The notes below the pieces were generated by a model. The model had not been told where the DNA came from. It searched no databases and worked only from the letters and a program-made list of their open reading frames with translations. From assembly GCA_000831005.1 (NCBI GenBank), contig CP007152.1:1364001-1428000 (forward strand): a stretch of 64,000 nt of DNA, given 5' to 3'. Numbering within the stretch: the first letter of the stretch is position 1; every line of letters starts with the position of its first letter. The stretch is from Marinobacter salarius. GTDB taxonomy: Bacteria > Pseudomonadota > Gammaproteobacteria > Pseudomonadales > Oleiphilaceae. Positions 47,386-56,957 of this stretch are shown piece after piece. The position numbers and the translations under genes were made by a program.

Positions 47386-48693
47386 GTGGGAGTCCGTCAA
47401 AAGAAAATTGCTGTACACGATCTGGAGATTGGCATGTTTGTGTCCGATCTCGATCGCCCGTGGCATCAGACGCCTTTCCCCATCCAGGGCTTTCACATCC
47501 GCTCCCAGAACGACGTGCGTTCGCTGGTGACTCACTGCAAGTGGGTGATTATCGATGAGGCCGAGGTTCGCGAGGCCATCGATCAGAGCAAACCCGGAAA
47601 ACGCATCTTCAGGCGCCCGAGCAAACGCTCAGGGCATGAGCGAGATTCGGTACAGTTGCCGCCTCTCAATATCAAGGAGCCGGTCAAGTACGACTCAGTA
47701 ACGACCATGCGCAGAGAACTGAAGGTGTCCAAGAAGCTGATGATCGATGCGGAAGCGTCGCTGAATCAGGTTTTCGAGGCCATTCGTCAGCATGAAACGC
47801 CGGACCTTCGGGGGGTGGCTGTCGTCACCCAGAAAATGGTTTCCAGCGTTGTTCGCAATCCCGATGCCATGCTGTGGCTCAGCCGCACCCGTCACCATGA
47901 CAACTATACGTATCGGCACTCCCTGAATACGGCAGTATGGGCGCTGGTCTGTGGTCGTCAGTTGGGTCTGAATGAAGGCCTTCTCAATCACCTTGGGCTG
48001 GGCTGCCTGCTGTCTCAGGTTGGCAAGCTGGACCTTCCAGCCCGCATTCTTGCCAATGAGGGCAAGCTGGATTCCGAGGACTTCTCCGTGTACCGCACTT
48101 ACGTAGAGCGCGGTGTTGCGAAGCTTGCGGACAGCGGTTTATCTCGTGCGGTTCTCAGTGTTGTGCAGGGCCACCGCGAACGGCATAACGGATCCGGTTT
48201 CCCGGAAGGTGTCCGGGGCGACCGGATTCCACTGCTGGCCAAGGTGGCGGGGCTGTCGGAATATTTCGAGACACTGATTGGCCCGCGGACTTCGGCGGAG
48301 CCCATGACGCCGGCCCGCGCGGTGACGCTGTTGTATGAAATGCGCAACATTGAATTCCAGGAGGACCTGGTGGAGCAGTTTATCCAGGCCATTGGCATTT
48401 ACCCCACCGGCAGCCTGGTTGAGCTTAACGATGGCCAGCGCGGTATTGTGGTTTCCCATGCGCCGGAGCGTCGGTTGTGGCCGAAGGTTATGGTGATGAC
48501 GGACTGCTATCACCGGCCGTTGAAGTCCGCCCGGATCGTGGACCTTGCAAAATACAATGAAGGGCGTGGCGCGCATGACACCCTGACAGTGGCCGAGTGC
48601 CTGCCCCATGGCACGGAAGGGTTGAACCCGGAGCACTACGACGTCACTGGTGCGGAGTCCCGCTGGAACCTGTCACGCATTGTCGGCGCCTGA
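47386..48693 (+). CDS. HD-GYP-like protein with altered metal site
   Basis: A 435-residue protein with an N-terminal DUF3391-type domain (residues about 5-125) and a HD-GYP-like domain (about 150-330). True HD-GYP proteins degrade c-di-GMP with a metal centre. Here His178 in YRHSLNTAV is kept, but the HD dyad that follows is Ser210-Gln211 (LLSQVGKLDLP), and the GYP region reads GHRERHNGSGFPEG instead of HHExxDGxGYP. Phosphodiesterase activity is therefore doubtful; binding or partner control is more likely. The C-terminal 100 residues resemble the usual extension (VELNDGQRGIVVSHAPERRL). The start is a GTG. Confidence 0.82.
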   Translation: MGVRQKKIAVHDLEIGMFVSDLDRPWHQTPFPIQGFHIRSQNDVRSLVTHCKWVIIDEAEVREAIDQSKPGKRIFRRPSKRSGHERDSVQLPPLNIKEPVKYDSVTTMRRELKVSKKLMIDAEASLNQVFEAIRQHETPDLRGVAVVTQKMVSSVVRNPDAMLWLSRTRHHDNYTYRHSLNTAVWALVCGRQLGLNEGLLNHLGLGCLLSQVGKLDLPARILANEGKLDSEDFSVYRTYVERGVAKLADSGLSRAVLSVVQGHRERHNGSGFPEGVRGDRIPLLAKVAGLSEYFETLIGPRTSAEPMTPARAVTLLYEMRNIEFQEDLVEQFIQAIGIYPTGSLVELNDGQRGIVVSHAPERRLWPKVMVMTDCYHRPLKSARIVDLAKYNEGRGAHDTLTVAECLPHGTEGLNPEHYDVTGAESRWNLSRIVGA

Positions 48694-48715
48694 TACGGCT
48701 CGGGTTATCGAGCAA

Positions 48716-49852
48716 TTATTGAATAAGTACCCTGAGCTGTTTCTTCACCCATCGGTAGGTACCTTCGGGGCGGAAGTTCACCAACAGCTCGGATTCTCCT
48801 CCGGATTCACCCGCAACAAAATACTCCACAGACGCTGACTGCCAATCGAAAGAGTGCACCACCACATCCTGATCGCGGGTGCTGATGGCTTCAATGGTAT
48901 CCAATTGCGGCTGATCGGCTATCTTGCGTACCCGCACGGTTTTGATGGCGGTGTCCGAAGCAGGGAATTCCGCCACATAATCGTCCAGGTAATAACGGTT
49001 GGCCAGTTGGGTGCTGATGGTGTCCAGTTCCCGCGTGAGATAACCCTCGGCGTCCTCGACATCCACATCCTCCAGGCTGCGAACGGCGTTGAGGATGCGA
49101 TCGCGCTTGCTTTGCAGGTCCTCCCGATACTCGACGTCGTCGTCACGGTCCTCTTCTTCGTCCGGGCGAGGGTCTGCGTTGGCGATTTCCTCTTCGGTGG
49201 GTGGGTCTTCACAAAGCTCATCGTCGGCTGGGTAGAAGCAGATGCTTTGCAGCAACTGGTTGGCGGGAGACGGCGAGTTGCCACCTTCGGCGAAGTCGTT
49301 TTCAGGAACATTGAAGTCGATCGGCGCGTCCAGGTCGGGTAGCGCGGCATTCAGTTGTGTAATAACCCGCTCCCGTATGTCGATGCCCTGGCCATTGGAG
49401 AGGTTCAGGCTCCAGTTGAGCGCCAGTAGAAACCGCGTCATGTTGATCAGGGTAACTTCATCCTGGATCAGTTGCTGTTCTGTCAGTCGGTGGTTCTGCA
49501 GTCCTTCGTCGGTGGTGCCTGGTATCTCCAGCGCGGTTCGCAGGTCCGGGAAGAATTCCAGAGGGGTGACAATGGACCGCGCGGGAATCCCATCCGCCAG
49601 TTGCAGGTTGCCGACGCGAAGGCTGATCCGTTCGCCGGGGTAGTAGTTGAAGCGTCCGTTGGCGTCGGTGGTGCCGTTGCGGCTGGCTGTGGAATAGGTA
49701 AGCCCGGAGATACCTGCCGGCATGAGCTGCCCCGTGCGTGAACCGTCATCTCCGCCGCTGCCGTCGCCACCGAAGCACCCGGCCAGTAGGACCGTTAATG
49801 CGAGCGGGCAAATCAGAGACGGTAATGCAGATGTGTAGTGAACGGATCTCAT
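48716..49852 (-). CDS. Large acidic lipoprotein
   Basis: A 378-residue lipoprotein starting at 49852 (MRSVHYTSALPS...TVLLAGCFGG, lipobox LAGC) followed by a Gly/Asp-rich linker. Next comes a short beta region (ISGLTYSTASRNGTTDANGR) like carboxypeptidase-regulatory repeats, then helices, and a very acidic stretch around residues 225-245 (PRPDEEEDRDDDVEYRED). I know no function. Similar Marinobacter lipoproteins carry the same ISGLxYxT...TDANGxF pattern. It converges on the HD-GYP-like gene. Confidence 0.7.
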   Translation of the reverse strand: MRSVHYTSALPSLICPLALTVLLAGCFGGDGSGGDDGSRTGQLMPAGISGLTYSTASRNGTTDANGRFNYYPGERISLRVGNLQLADGIPARSIVTPLEFFPDLRTALEIPGTTDEGLQNHRLTEQQLIQDEVTLINMTRFLLALNWSLNLSNGQGIDIRERVITQLNAALPDLDAPIDFNVPENDFAEGGNSPSPANQLLQSICFYPADDELCEDPPTEEEIANADPRPDEEEDRDDDVEYREDLQSKRDRILNAVRSLEDVDVEDAEGYLTRELDTISTQLANRYYLDDYVAEFPASDTAIKTVRVRKIADQPQLDTIEAISTRDQDVVVHSFDWQSASVEYFVAGESGGESELLVNFRPEGTYRWVKKQLRVLIQ

Positions 49853-50109
49853 GGTGGCGCGTACATTCCCTGGCGTTCGGTCGGTGGTGCAAGACCTTTT
49901 GTAAGTTGTTGTAACCGGCATTATAAGGACGGCATTGGTGCCATATCGGGAAACCTGTCGCAGTTTGGGGTTTTAGTCGGCGTAGCGGGATTGCGCCGAA
50001 CTACTTGAATTTCACTTTCCGGGCCTCCAGTTATAACTTTTGTTTATTCTATTCCACTATTGGGCGCGGCAGCAGCATTGTCGGCGGCCCCTGCAGCTCT
50101 GGATTCACT

Positions 50110-51056
50110 ATGACCAACGCACTTGAAATCGAAGGTCTGGTCAAGACCTATGGCGACGGCTTCCAGGCCCTGAAAGGGATTGACCTGCATGTCGCCGAAG
50201 GTGAGTTTTTTGCCTTGCTAGGACCCAACGGGGCGGGGAAGTCCACCACCCTTGGCATTGTTTGCTCACTGGTGAATAAAAGCGCGGGCAAGGTTCGGGT
50301 ATTCGGATCTGACATCGACACCCATCTATCGGACGCCAAACTGAACCTGGGTGTTGTGCCCCAGGAGTTCAACTTTAACCAGTTTGAGAAGGTGTTCGAC
50401 ATTGTGACCACCCAGGCGGGCTATTACGGTATTCCTCTGAAGAAGGCATCGGAGTCCGCAGAAAAGTACCTGCGCCAGCTTGGGCTCTGGGATAAGCGCA
50501 ATACGCCGGCCATGATGCTGTCGGGGGGCATGAAGCGGCGGCTGATGATTGCCCGGGCGCTGGTGCATGAACCCAAGCTGCTGATCCTGGATGAGCCCAC
50601 GGCCGGGGTGGATATCGAGTTGCGCCGCTCCATGTGGACGTTCCTGGAAGAGATGAACCGACAGGGCACCACCATCATCCTGACCACCCACTACCTGGAG
50701 GAAGCGGAAGCCCTGTGCCGCAATATTGCCATCATCGACCACGGCAAGATCCTGCGTCACACCAGCAAGCGAGCGTTGTTGCAGCAGTTGAGCTCTGAAA
50801 CCTTCGTGCTGGACACCGCCGAGCCGTTGACGGAAGCACCGGTGCTCGACGGTTTCTTCAGTCACATGGATGACGAGGGCGCCTGGTGGTGGATGTGGAA
50901 AAGGGCCAGAGTCTGAACGGCATGTTCATCCAGCTGGAAGAGCAGGGCGTTCGCGTGGTCAGCATGCGCACCAAAGCCAACCGACTCGAAGAGCTGTTTA
51001 TCCGCATGGTTGAGGACAACAACCCCCGTAACGCCACCCAGGGAGAAACCGCATGA
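50110..51056 (+). CDS. ABC-2 exporter ATPase, YadG-like (frameshifted)
   Basis: ATPase of an ABC-2 export system, about 315 residues. Walker A is GPNGAGKSTTLG, signature LSGGMKRRLMIARAL, Walker B LLILDEPTAGVD, switch His in ILTTHYLEEAE. The frame breaks near 50882; adding a C (GCC-CTG) gives LVVDVEKGQSLNGMFIQLEE and the normal C-terminal end NNPRNATQGETA. The start at 50110 (MTNALEIEGL) is at the family position. The end overlaps the permease start (ATGA). Confidence 0.88.
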
Positions 51057-51826
51057 GAACGGATGCGATGCTGACCGCGTATAAAACCATCGTCACCCGT
51101 GAAATCCGTCGCTTCATGCGGATATGGCCACAAACCCTGTTGCCACCGGCGGTCACCATGACGCTGTACTTTATTATTTTCGGCAACCTTATTGGCTCGC
51201 GCATCGGGGTGATGGGCGGCTTCGATTATATGGCGTTCATTGTTCCAGGGCTGATCATGATGTCGGTGATCACCAGTTCCTACGCCAACGTGGTGTCGTC
51301 GTTTTTCTCCATGAAGTTCCAGCGCAGCATTGAGGAGTTGCTGGTGTCACCTGTGCCCAACTGGGTGATCCTCGCCGGCTATGTTACAGGTGGTATGTCC
51401 CGGGGGTTGGGCATTGGGTTGATCGTAACGCTGCTGTCACTGGGCTTTACGCAGTTGTCGATCCATCATCTGCCGATGGTGATCCTGACGGTGTTCCTGA
51501 CATCGGCGCTGTTTTCGTTGGGTGGTTTCATCAATGCCATGCTGGCGACCAAGTTTGATGATATTTCCATTGTGCCGACCTTTGTTCTGACACCGCTGAC
51601 TTACCTGGGCGGAGTGTTCTACTCGATCGACATGCTGCCGGGGTTCTGGCAAGGGGTGTCGATGATCAACCCGATACTCTACATGGTGAATGCCTTCCGC
51701 TACGGTATTCTGGGCGTGTCGGATGTTAATCCCTACGTCGCCCTTGGTATGATTCTGCTGTTTATTGCCATTCTGTCTGCCATTTCCCTGCGCATGTTGG
51801 CGCGCGGTAAGGGCATACGTCACTGA
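51053..51826 (+). CDS. ABC-2 permease, YadH-like
   Basis: Inner-membrane subunit of 257 residues with six hydrophobic segments. LPPAVTMTLYFIIFGNLIGS and LTPLTYLGGVFYSIDMLPGFW are the ABC-2 family blocks. It pairs with the ATPase gene upstream, with which it overlaps by 4 bases. YadGH-type exporters have no firmly known cargo. The queF gene follows at 22 bp and may be on the same transcript. Confidence 0.9.
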   Translation: MRTDAMLTAYKTIVTREIRRFMRIWPQTLLPPAVTMTLYFIIFGNLIGSRIGVMGGFDYMAFIVPGLIMMSVITSSYANVVSSFFSMKFQRSIEELLVSPVPNWVILAGYVTGGMSRGLGIGLIVTLLSLGFTQLSIHHLPMVILTVFLTSALFSLGGFINAMLATKFDDISIVPTFVLTPLTYLGGVFYSIDMLPGFWQGVSMINPILYMVNAFRYGILGVSDVNPYVALGMILLFIAILSAISLRMLARGKGIRH

Positions 51827-51848
51827 TGAACGTTTCCCAGGATTGATC

Positions 51849-52667
51849 ATGGCCCTTAATGATGCCCCGCTGGGCAAATCCAGCGACTACCCGGATGCCT
51901 ACGATCCGCAATTGTTGTTTCCCGTGGCACGGGAGGAAAACCGTCGCCGCATCGGCCTGGAGGATGGCCGCTGGCCCTGGTTCGGGGAAGACTTATGGCA
52001 GGCCTGGGAGATTTCCTGGTTGCGCACCGGGGGCGTGCCCGCAGTCGCCTGGGCGGAAATTCGGGTGCCTTCGGCGTCGCCGTCGATTATTGAGTCCAAG
52101 TCTCTCAAGCTGTACCTGAATTCCCTGAACCAGACGGTGTTTTCCTCCGCCGATCAGGTTCGGGATGTGATTGCCCGTGACCTGTCGAGCGCAAGCGGTG
52201 CGGCGGTCAATGTAGACCTGCACAGTGTTGATCAGGGAGCGAGAGCGGTCGGTCGGCCGGAAGGCTTCGTGCTGATCGACGACGAGGATGTGGAATCCGT
52301 GGGCTACGACTACAACCCGGACAGCCTACAGGCGACGGGTGATGTGGTGTCGGAGAAACTGTGCTCGCACCTGCTGAAAAGCAATTGCCCCGTCACCGGC
52401 CAACCGGACTGGGCAACGGTGCTGATCGATTACACCGGCCCGGCGATGGACCGGGCAGGGCTGCTGCAATACATCGTGAGTTTTCGCCAGAAGCAGGACT
52501 TTCATGAGCATTGTGTGGAAACGATGTTTACCGACCTGATGGCCCGTTGTCAGCCGCAGAAGCTGTCGGTGTGCGCCCGTTATACGCGAAGGGGTGGTCT
52601 GGATATCAACCCCTGGCGCAGTACCGACCCGGAAGAGGCGGTAGGGCCACGGTTGATCAGGCAGTAG
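51849..52667 (+). CDS. queF: NADPH-dependent 7-cyano-7-deazaguanine reductase QueF
   Basis: Reduces preQ0 to preQ1 in queuosine biosynthesis. The protein is the long, tandem T-fold form of 272 residues found in gammaproteobacteria. The block SIIESKSLKLYLNSLNQT holds the NADPH/substrate site, KSNCPVTGQPDWA the catalytic Cys and an Asp, and YIVSFRQKQDFHEHCVE and RYTRRGGLDINPWR are the C-terminal conserved parts. The ATG at 51849 is the family start. It follows an ABC exporter pair. Confidence 0.96.
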   Translation: MALNDAPLGKSSDYPDAYDPQLLFPVAREENRRRIGLEDGRWPWFGEDLWQAWEISWLRTGGVPAVAWAEIRVPSASPSIIESKSLKLYLNSLNQTVFSSADQVRDVIARDLSSASGAAVNVDLHSVDQGARAVGRPEGFVLIDDEDVESVGYDYNPDSLQATGDVVSEKLCSHLLKSNCPVTGQPDWATVLIDYTGPAMDRAGLLQYIVSFRQKQDFHEHCVETMFTDLMARCQPQKLSVCARYTRRGGLDINPWRSTDPEEAVGPRLIRQ

Positions 52668-52685
52668 GTGTAAAGGCGGGAACGG

Positions 52686-54121
52686 TCAGGAATCCTCTTC
52701 CTGGCGCAGTCGCTCAGCGGCATCCTCGAGCGCAGACAGGATGGACTCCCGTTCCCGTTCGGTGATTTTTTCCGAATCCAGGTACATGGCAAAGCCGCTG
52801 CGTTCGTGCTCAAGGAAACTGCGGTTGGGGCCCATGTCGCGGCGGAAATCCACCACTTCGTAGATGGAGACCGGGCGGCCGAAGCCTTTAACCGTGATCT
52901 CGCCCTTGTCGCGGCACATGATGCGGTCCTTGATCAGCGAGAAGGTTTCGTAGGAGATCAGGATTTCACCGGGTTCAGCCAGGGATTCCAGGCGGCTGGC
53001 CAGGTTCACTTCCTTGCCGATGATGGTGTAGTCCATGCGGTTCTCGCGCCGAAGTTGCCAACGGTGGTGTAGCCTGTGCTGATGCCCATGCGGATTTCCA
53101 GCGGTGTCTTGATACCCTGGCTGCGCCATTTCTGCCGCATGATTTTCATGTGTTTACGCATTTCCACCGCCATGGACACGCAGGCGAAGGCGTCTTCTTT
53201 CTGGCCCCGGCTGGTGGGGTCACCGAAGAAAATCATGATGGAATCGCCAACGAACTTATCGATGGTGCCGCCGTATTTGAGGGCCACTTCCGACATTTCG
53301 TTGAAGTAGTGGTTCAGCAGTTCCGTCAGTGCTTCCGGCTCCATCTCTTCGGACAGTTCTGTAAAACCCTTGATGTCGGAGAAGAAGACGGCCAGTTTCT
53401 TGCGTTGTGTTTCCAGCCGCACGTCTCTTTCACCGGTAAAGATGGACTGCCACACCTGCGGTGACAGATACTTGGAGAGTTTGTGGGACAGGGCAATGGA
53501 TTGTTCCCGCTGATTCTGGATCTGGGTTTTTGCCATCATCAGCGCGCGGGCCTGCTGGTGGGAATAGAACGCAGTCACACAGATATAAAGGCCGGTGGCA
53601 CTGATCGCGATAATGCTGGTGATCATCGGCGACTGCAGTGACTCGGCGGGGCCCACGATGGCAACGCCGATGGCGCCGCAGGCGGCCATGATCATGGTGC
53701 CTAGCAGCCACTGGCGGATGCCGCCCACAATCAGGCAACTGAACATCAGCATCAGTGCCACGGCGACCGAGGGTATCGCAATCAATCCAATGCAGCCGAC
53801 GAATCCACCCCCGATGGCGCAATCCGTTAACAGCATTTTCTGGCGAATACGGGATGAGTTACGGAGAAACGTTCGTCGGGTAAGTTGATGGGCAATGTGT
53901 GGCCAGGTCAGGGCGCCTGAAAGCAGCCACAGCATCCACAGGCCGAAGACGTCTTGCAGTACGCCTGACACAATAATGCCGGCAGTCGCCGTATACGCCA
54001 GTATCCTGCCGTTGTAATCCGGCATGGGCGGGATGGCAATCGGATGGTTCTGCGCGTCAAGCACGGCGGCCTTGCTGGCATTGGTACTGGCGTTACGCAG
54101 GTCAATCGGTGCGCTCATCAT
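52686..54121 (-). CDS. Class III adenylate cyclase with membrane N-terminus (frameshifted)
   Basis: About 478 residues when repaired. The N-terminal 190 residues hold five or six membrane helices; the C-terminal cyclase domain has the metal Asp in FFSDIKGFTELSE and in KFVGDSIMIFFGDP, and the transition-state Asn/Arg in IIGKEVNLASRLE. The Lys and Thr positions expected for adenine recognition (DKF and DYTIIG) suggest cAMP as product. The frame breaks near 53045; one added base restores GNFGAENRMDYT. It begins right after the stop of the DUF962 gene on the same strand, so the two are translationally coupled. Confidence 0.85.
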
Positions 54122-54432
54122 TCAGAAACGGATCCGCCCGACGAGCATATCTCTGAACATCACCCAATCGCCCATCAGGCTGTACAGTGGGTGTTTGAAG
54201 GTGGCAGGTCGGTTTTTCTCGAAGCCATAGTGGCCAACCCAGGCAAACCCGTAGCCGATGACGGGCAGGAGCAACAGATAGAGGAACTTGGCCGTTACAA
54301 TGGCGTAGAGTGTAACGAGGATAACCAGTAGGCTGCCGACGAAGTGAAGCCTGCGGCAGTTACATCGCTATGTTCTTCAAGGTAGTACGGATAGAAGTCC
54401 GCGAAATTGCGGAATGTTTGCTGTTGGCTCAT
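54122..54432 (-). CDS. DUF962/Mpo1-like membrane protein (frameshifted)
   Basis: With one base added near 54360 the frame reads from MSQQQTFRNFADFYPYYLEE through HSDVTCRRLHFVGSLLV to RDMLVGRIRF, 103 residues. The segment FYPYYLEEHS...CRRLHFVGS and WVGHYGFEKNRPATF are the DUF962 (YGL010w/Mpo1) signature. The yeast homologue is a dioxygenase in long-chain base breakdown; the conserved histidines of both motifs are present. Two to three membrane helices are seen. Its stop codon (TGA) directly abuts the ATG of the cyclase gene. Confidence 0.8.
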
Positions 54433-54590
54433 AGGGCGTCTACCGGCTCGCTTATCGTTTTTAAGGTAGATAGTACTGTCTGATAGTGGAAAGTACTTAG
54501 ACTAAAGACTAACAGTAAACCATCTGTCCCACAATTCATACGGTCGTTTGGCCCGAACTGACGTATTGAAATCAACCACAGCGAGGCGAT

Positions 54591-55148
54591 ATGACAGCAG
54601 TAATGGAAGCCCTGTTAAAACGATCTTCAGAGCCACGCCTGGAGGCGCCAGCACCGGACCCGGCAACGCTTGAAAATGCCTTTGCCTGCGCCGCGAGGGC
54701 GCCGGACCATGCGCTGCTTCGGCCCTGGCGGTACCTGATTATTGAGGGAGACGAGGCATTGAACGCCCTGGGTGAATTGTTTGCCGCCACCTGTGGCGAC
54801 GGCGCCTCGGAAAAGGAGCGGGAAAAACGCTGCAAGAAGGCACTGCGGGCGCCTATGGTGATCGTTGGCATTGCGTCTTACCAGTCCCATCCCAAGGTAC
54901 CGGAGATCGAGCAGTCCATGTCGGCCGCGGTGGGGATGGGGTATTTGTTGCTGGCTCTGGAGTCTGCCGGGTTTGGAGGCATGTGGCGTACCGGTGCCAT
55001 GGCGCACGATCCAGCTATCAAGCGAGGCTTGGGGCTGCAGGACAATGAGATCATAACCGGGTTCCTGTATACCGGCAGTGTCAGTGCGAACAAGCCCAGC
55101 ATACCCAGGCCTGAACCCAAAGAGTTTGTCAGGCGCTGGCCCCACTAG
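54591..55148 (+). CDS. Nitroreductase family protein, YdjA-like
   Basis: FMN-dependent nitroreductase-fold enzyme of 185 residues. CAARAPDHALLRPWRYLII is the FMN-binding N-terminal block, VGMGYLLLALESAGFGGMWRTG the central helix block, and FLYTGSVS the ending; all match the minimal YdjA group. The substrate is unknown. It precedes the flagellar genes but is separated by a 200-base gap with its own sigma-54 promoter, so it is not part of that operon. Confidence 0.88.
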   Translation: MTAVMEALLKRSSEPRLEAPAPDPATLENAFACAARAPDHALLRPWRYLIIEGDEALNALGELFAATCGDGASEKEREKRCKKALRAPMVIVGIASYQSHPKVPEIEQSMSAAVGMGYLLLALESAGFGGMWRTGAMAHDPAIKRGLGLQDNEIITGFLYTGSVSANKPSIPRPEPKEFVRRWPH

Positions 55149-55271
55149 TTGCCGCCCCGTTGCCCCCGCCCCCGGCGCGGGGGAAATCCCTTGCCGCTTT
55201 CCGCCCTCAATTTACGATTCGGATAAGCCGATACCTGCCTCAGCCCGCACACCGCAACACCTCCTGAAAAC

Positions 55272-55287
55272 TGGCATCGCGATTGCT
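55272..55287 (+). promoter_or_regulatory. Sigma-54 promoter of flgBCDE
   Basis: TGGCA at 55272-55276 and TTGCT at 55283-55287 place the GG and GC dinucleotides exactly 12 bp apart, as required for sigma-54 (-24/-12). It lies about 65 bp before the flgB start. In Pseudomonas the hook-basal body operons use sigma-54 with FleQ/FleR. Confidence 0.75.
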
Positions 55288-55352
55288 TTTACCTCTGCAA
55301 GAACGCACAAACGGCAAAACGACCAACGCCGTGTGCAGGAATCGGAGGCACT

Positions 55353-55751
55353 ATGGCAATTTCCCTGGACAAAGCATTAGGCATTCATCAGCACGCCCTG
55401 GAAGGCAGGGTAAAGCGTGCGGAGGTGTTGGCCAACAACCTCGCCAACGCAGATACCCCGGGCTATAAGGCGCGGGATGTGGACTTTCAGGCGATGATGC
55501 AGAAGGCCCAGGACAGCATGAGTGGTTTCGGCATGACCCGTACCCACGAGTCCCACATGGACACCTCGCCCATGGGCGCCGACAGCGAATTGCTCTATCG
55601 GGTACCGCACCAGCCGTCCGTGGACGGCAACACGGTGGATGCCCAGCAGGAGCAAACCCGTTTCATGCGTAATGCCATGGATTACCAGGCCAGTTTCCAG
55701 TTCCTGGACGGAAAGGTTTCAGGCATCAAAAAGGCACTCTCTGGCCAGTAA
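55353..55751 (+). CDS. flgB: Flagellar proximal rod protein FlgB
   Basis: Rod component next to the MS ring, 132 residues, exported by the flagellar type III apparatus. The N-terminal motif LANNLANADTPGYKARDVDF is the rod/hook family signature. No signal peptide, as expected. The ATG follows CGGAGG. First gene of flgBCDE behind a sigma-54 promoter. The gene is intact. Confidence 0.95.
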   Translation: MAISLDKALGIHQHALEGRVKRAEVLANNLANADTPGYKARDVDFQAMMQKAQDSMSGFGMTRTHESHMDTSPMGADSELLYRVPHQPSVDGNTVDAQQEQTRFMRNAMDYQASFQFLDGKVSGIKKALSGQ

Positions 55752-55784
55752 AACTGGGCGCAGCATTAATTGAGGAGCACCATC

Positions 55785-56234
55785 ATGTCTCTGGGTAATA
55801 TTTTCGACATCGCCGGTTCCGGTATGACAGCCCAGTCGCTGCGGCTGAACACCACTGCGTCCAACATCGCCAATGCCGAGACGGCCAGTTCCAGTACGGA
55901 TCAGACCTATCGCGCCCGCAAGCCTGTTTTCGCGGCGATACAGCAGTCCATGCTGAATCCGTCTCAGCAGAGCATGGCGTTTGGCAGCGACAACGGCCCG
56001 GGGGCAGGCGTTCGGGTTGAAGGCATCGTCGAGAGTGACGCCGAGTTGCAGATGCGCTACGAGCCTGATCATCCCGCTGCGAACGAGGATGGGTACGTGT
56101 TCTACCCCAACGTCAACGTGGTTGAAGAAATGGCGGACATGATGTCGTCGTCGCGCAGCTTCCAGATGAATGTGGATATTATGAACAGCGCCAAATCCAT
56201 GATGCAGCGTATCCTGACCCTGGGTCAGCAGTAA
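55785..56234 (+). CDS. flgC: Flagellar proximal rod protein FlgC
   Basis: Rod protein of 149 residues. N-terminal FDIAGSGMTAQSLRLNTTAS and the C-terminal block YPNVNVVEEMADMMSSSRSF are typical. The ATG at 55785 has GAGGAG 8 bases upstream and lies 33 bp after flgB. It assembles with FlgB, FlgF and FlgG into the rod. Confidence 0.95.
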   Translation: MSLGNIFDIAGSGMTAQSLRLNTTASNIANAETASSSTDQTYRARKPVFAAIQQSMLNPSQQSMAFGSDNGPGAGVRVEGIVESDAELQMRYEPDHPAANEDGYVFYPNVNVVEEMADMMSSSRSFQMNVDIMNSAKSMMQRILTLGQQ

Positions 56235-56252
56235 CCGAGCGAGGATTGAATC

Positions 56253-56930
56253 ATGAGCGTAGTGAATAACACGACAGACGCTTCGGATGTGCTGAGTCAG
56301 TATCGAGTGCAGCAGGACCAGGCCAAGAGCGGAAGTGAGCTGGGCAAGAACGAGTTCATGGAATTGATGATCGCTCAGCTCAAAAACCAGAACCCTCTTG
56401 AACCTCAGGACAACGGCGAATTCATCTCCCAGCTGGCGCAGTTCAGCTCCCTGGAGGAGATGCAGAGCCTGTCCGGCAGTGTCGACGATATGGCGAGCCA
56501 GTTCCGCTCCACCCAGGCGCTGCAGGCCTCTGCAATGGTCGGGCGTACGGTCTTGGCACCTTCATCCATTGGCGTGCTTGGCGCGGACGGTGAGATATCC
56601 GGCAACGTTTCCGTTCCGGCAACCACATCCGGGCTGAGAATCACCATTGAGAATGAGTCCGGTGAGCAGGTTCGGCAGATTGATATGGGTGAGCAGCAGC
56701 CTGGCCAGACAGCGTTCAGCTGGGACGGCAAGGATGGCAACGGCAACAGTTTGCCACCCGGACGCTACAAGGTGGTGGCAGAGGCTTCATACCCGGGCGG
56801 GCTTGAACAATTGGGCACCATGGTCAGCGCCAATGTCGACAGTGTGTCGTTGGGGCAGGGTGGCAGCATTACCCTAAACCTGGCGGGGATGGGCTCGATC
56901 GCTCTGCAAGATGTTCAGCAAATTAATTGA
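56253..56930 (+). CDS. flgD: Hook-capping scaffold protein FlgD
   Basis: Cap that guides hook polymerisation, 225 residues. The N-terminal motif LGKNEFMELMIAQLKNQNPL with Asn and Pro is the FlgD signature. The middle and end (PATTSGLRITIE, FSWDGKDGNGNSLPPGRYKV) form the Tudor- and Ig-like domains. It lies between flgC and flgE as usual and is intact. Confidence 0.95.
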   Translation: MSVVNNTTDASDVLSQYRVQQDQAKSGSELGKNEFMELMIAQLKNQNPLEPQDNGEFISQLAQFSSLEEMQSLSGSVDDMASQFRSTQALQASAMVGRTVLAPSSIGVLGADGEISGNVSVPATTSGLRITIENESGEQVRQIDMGEQQPGQTAFSWDGKDGNGNSLPPGRYKVVAEASYPGGLEQLGTMVSANVDSVSLGQGGSITLNLAGMGSIALQDVQQIN

Positions 56931-56957
56931 AACCGGTGAAACAGTAAGAGGTGAAGT

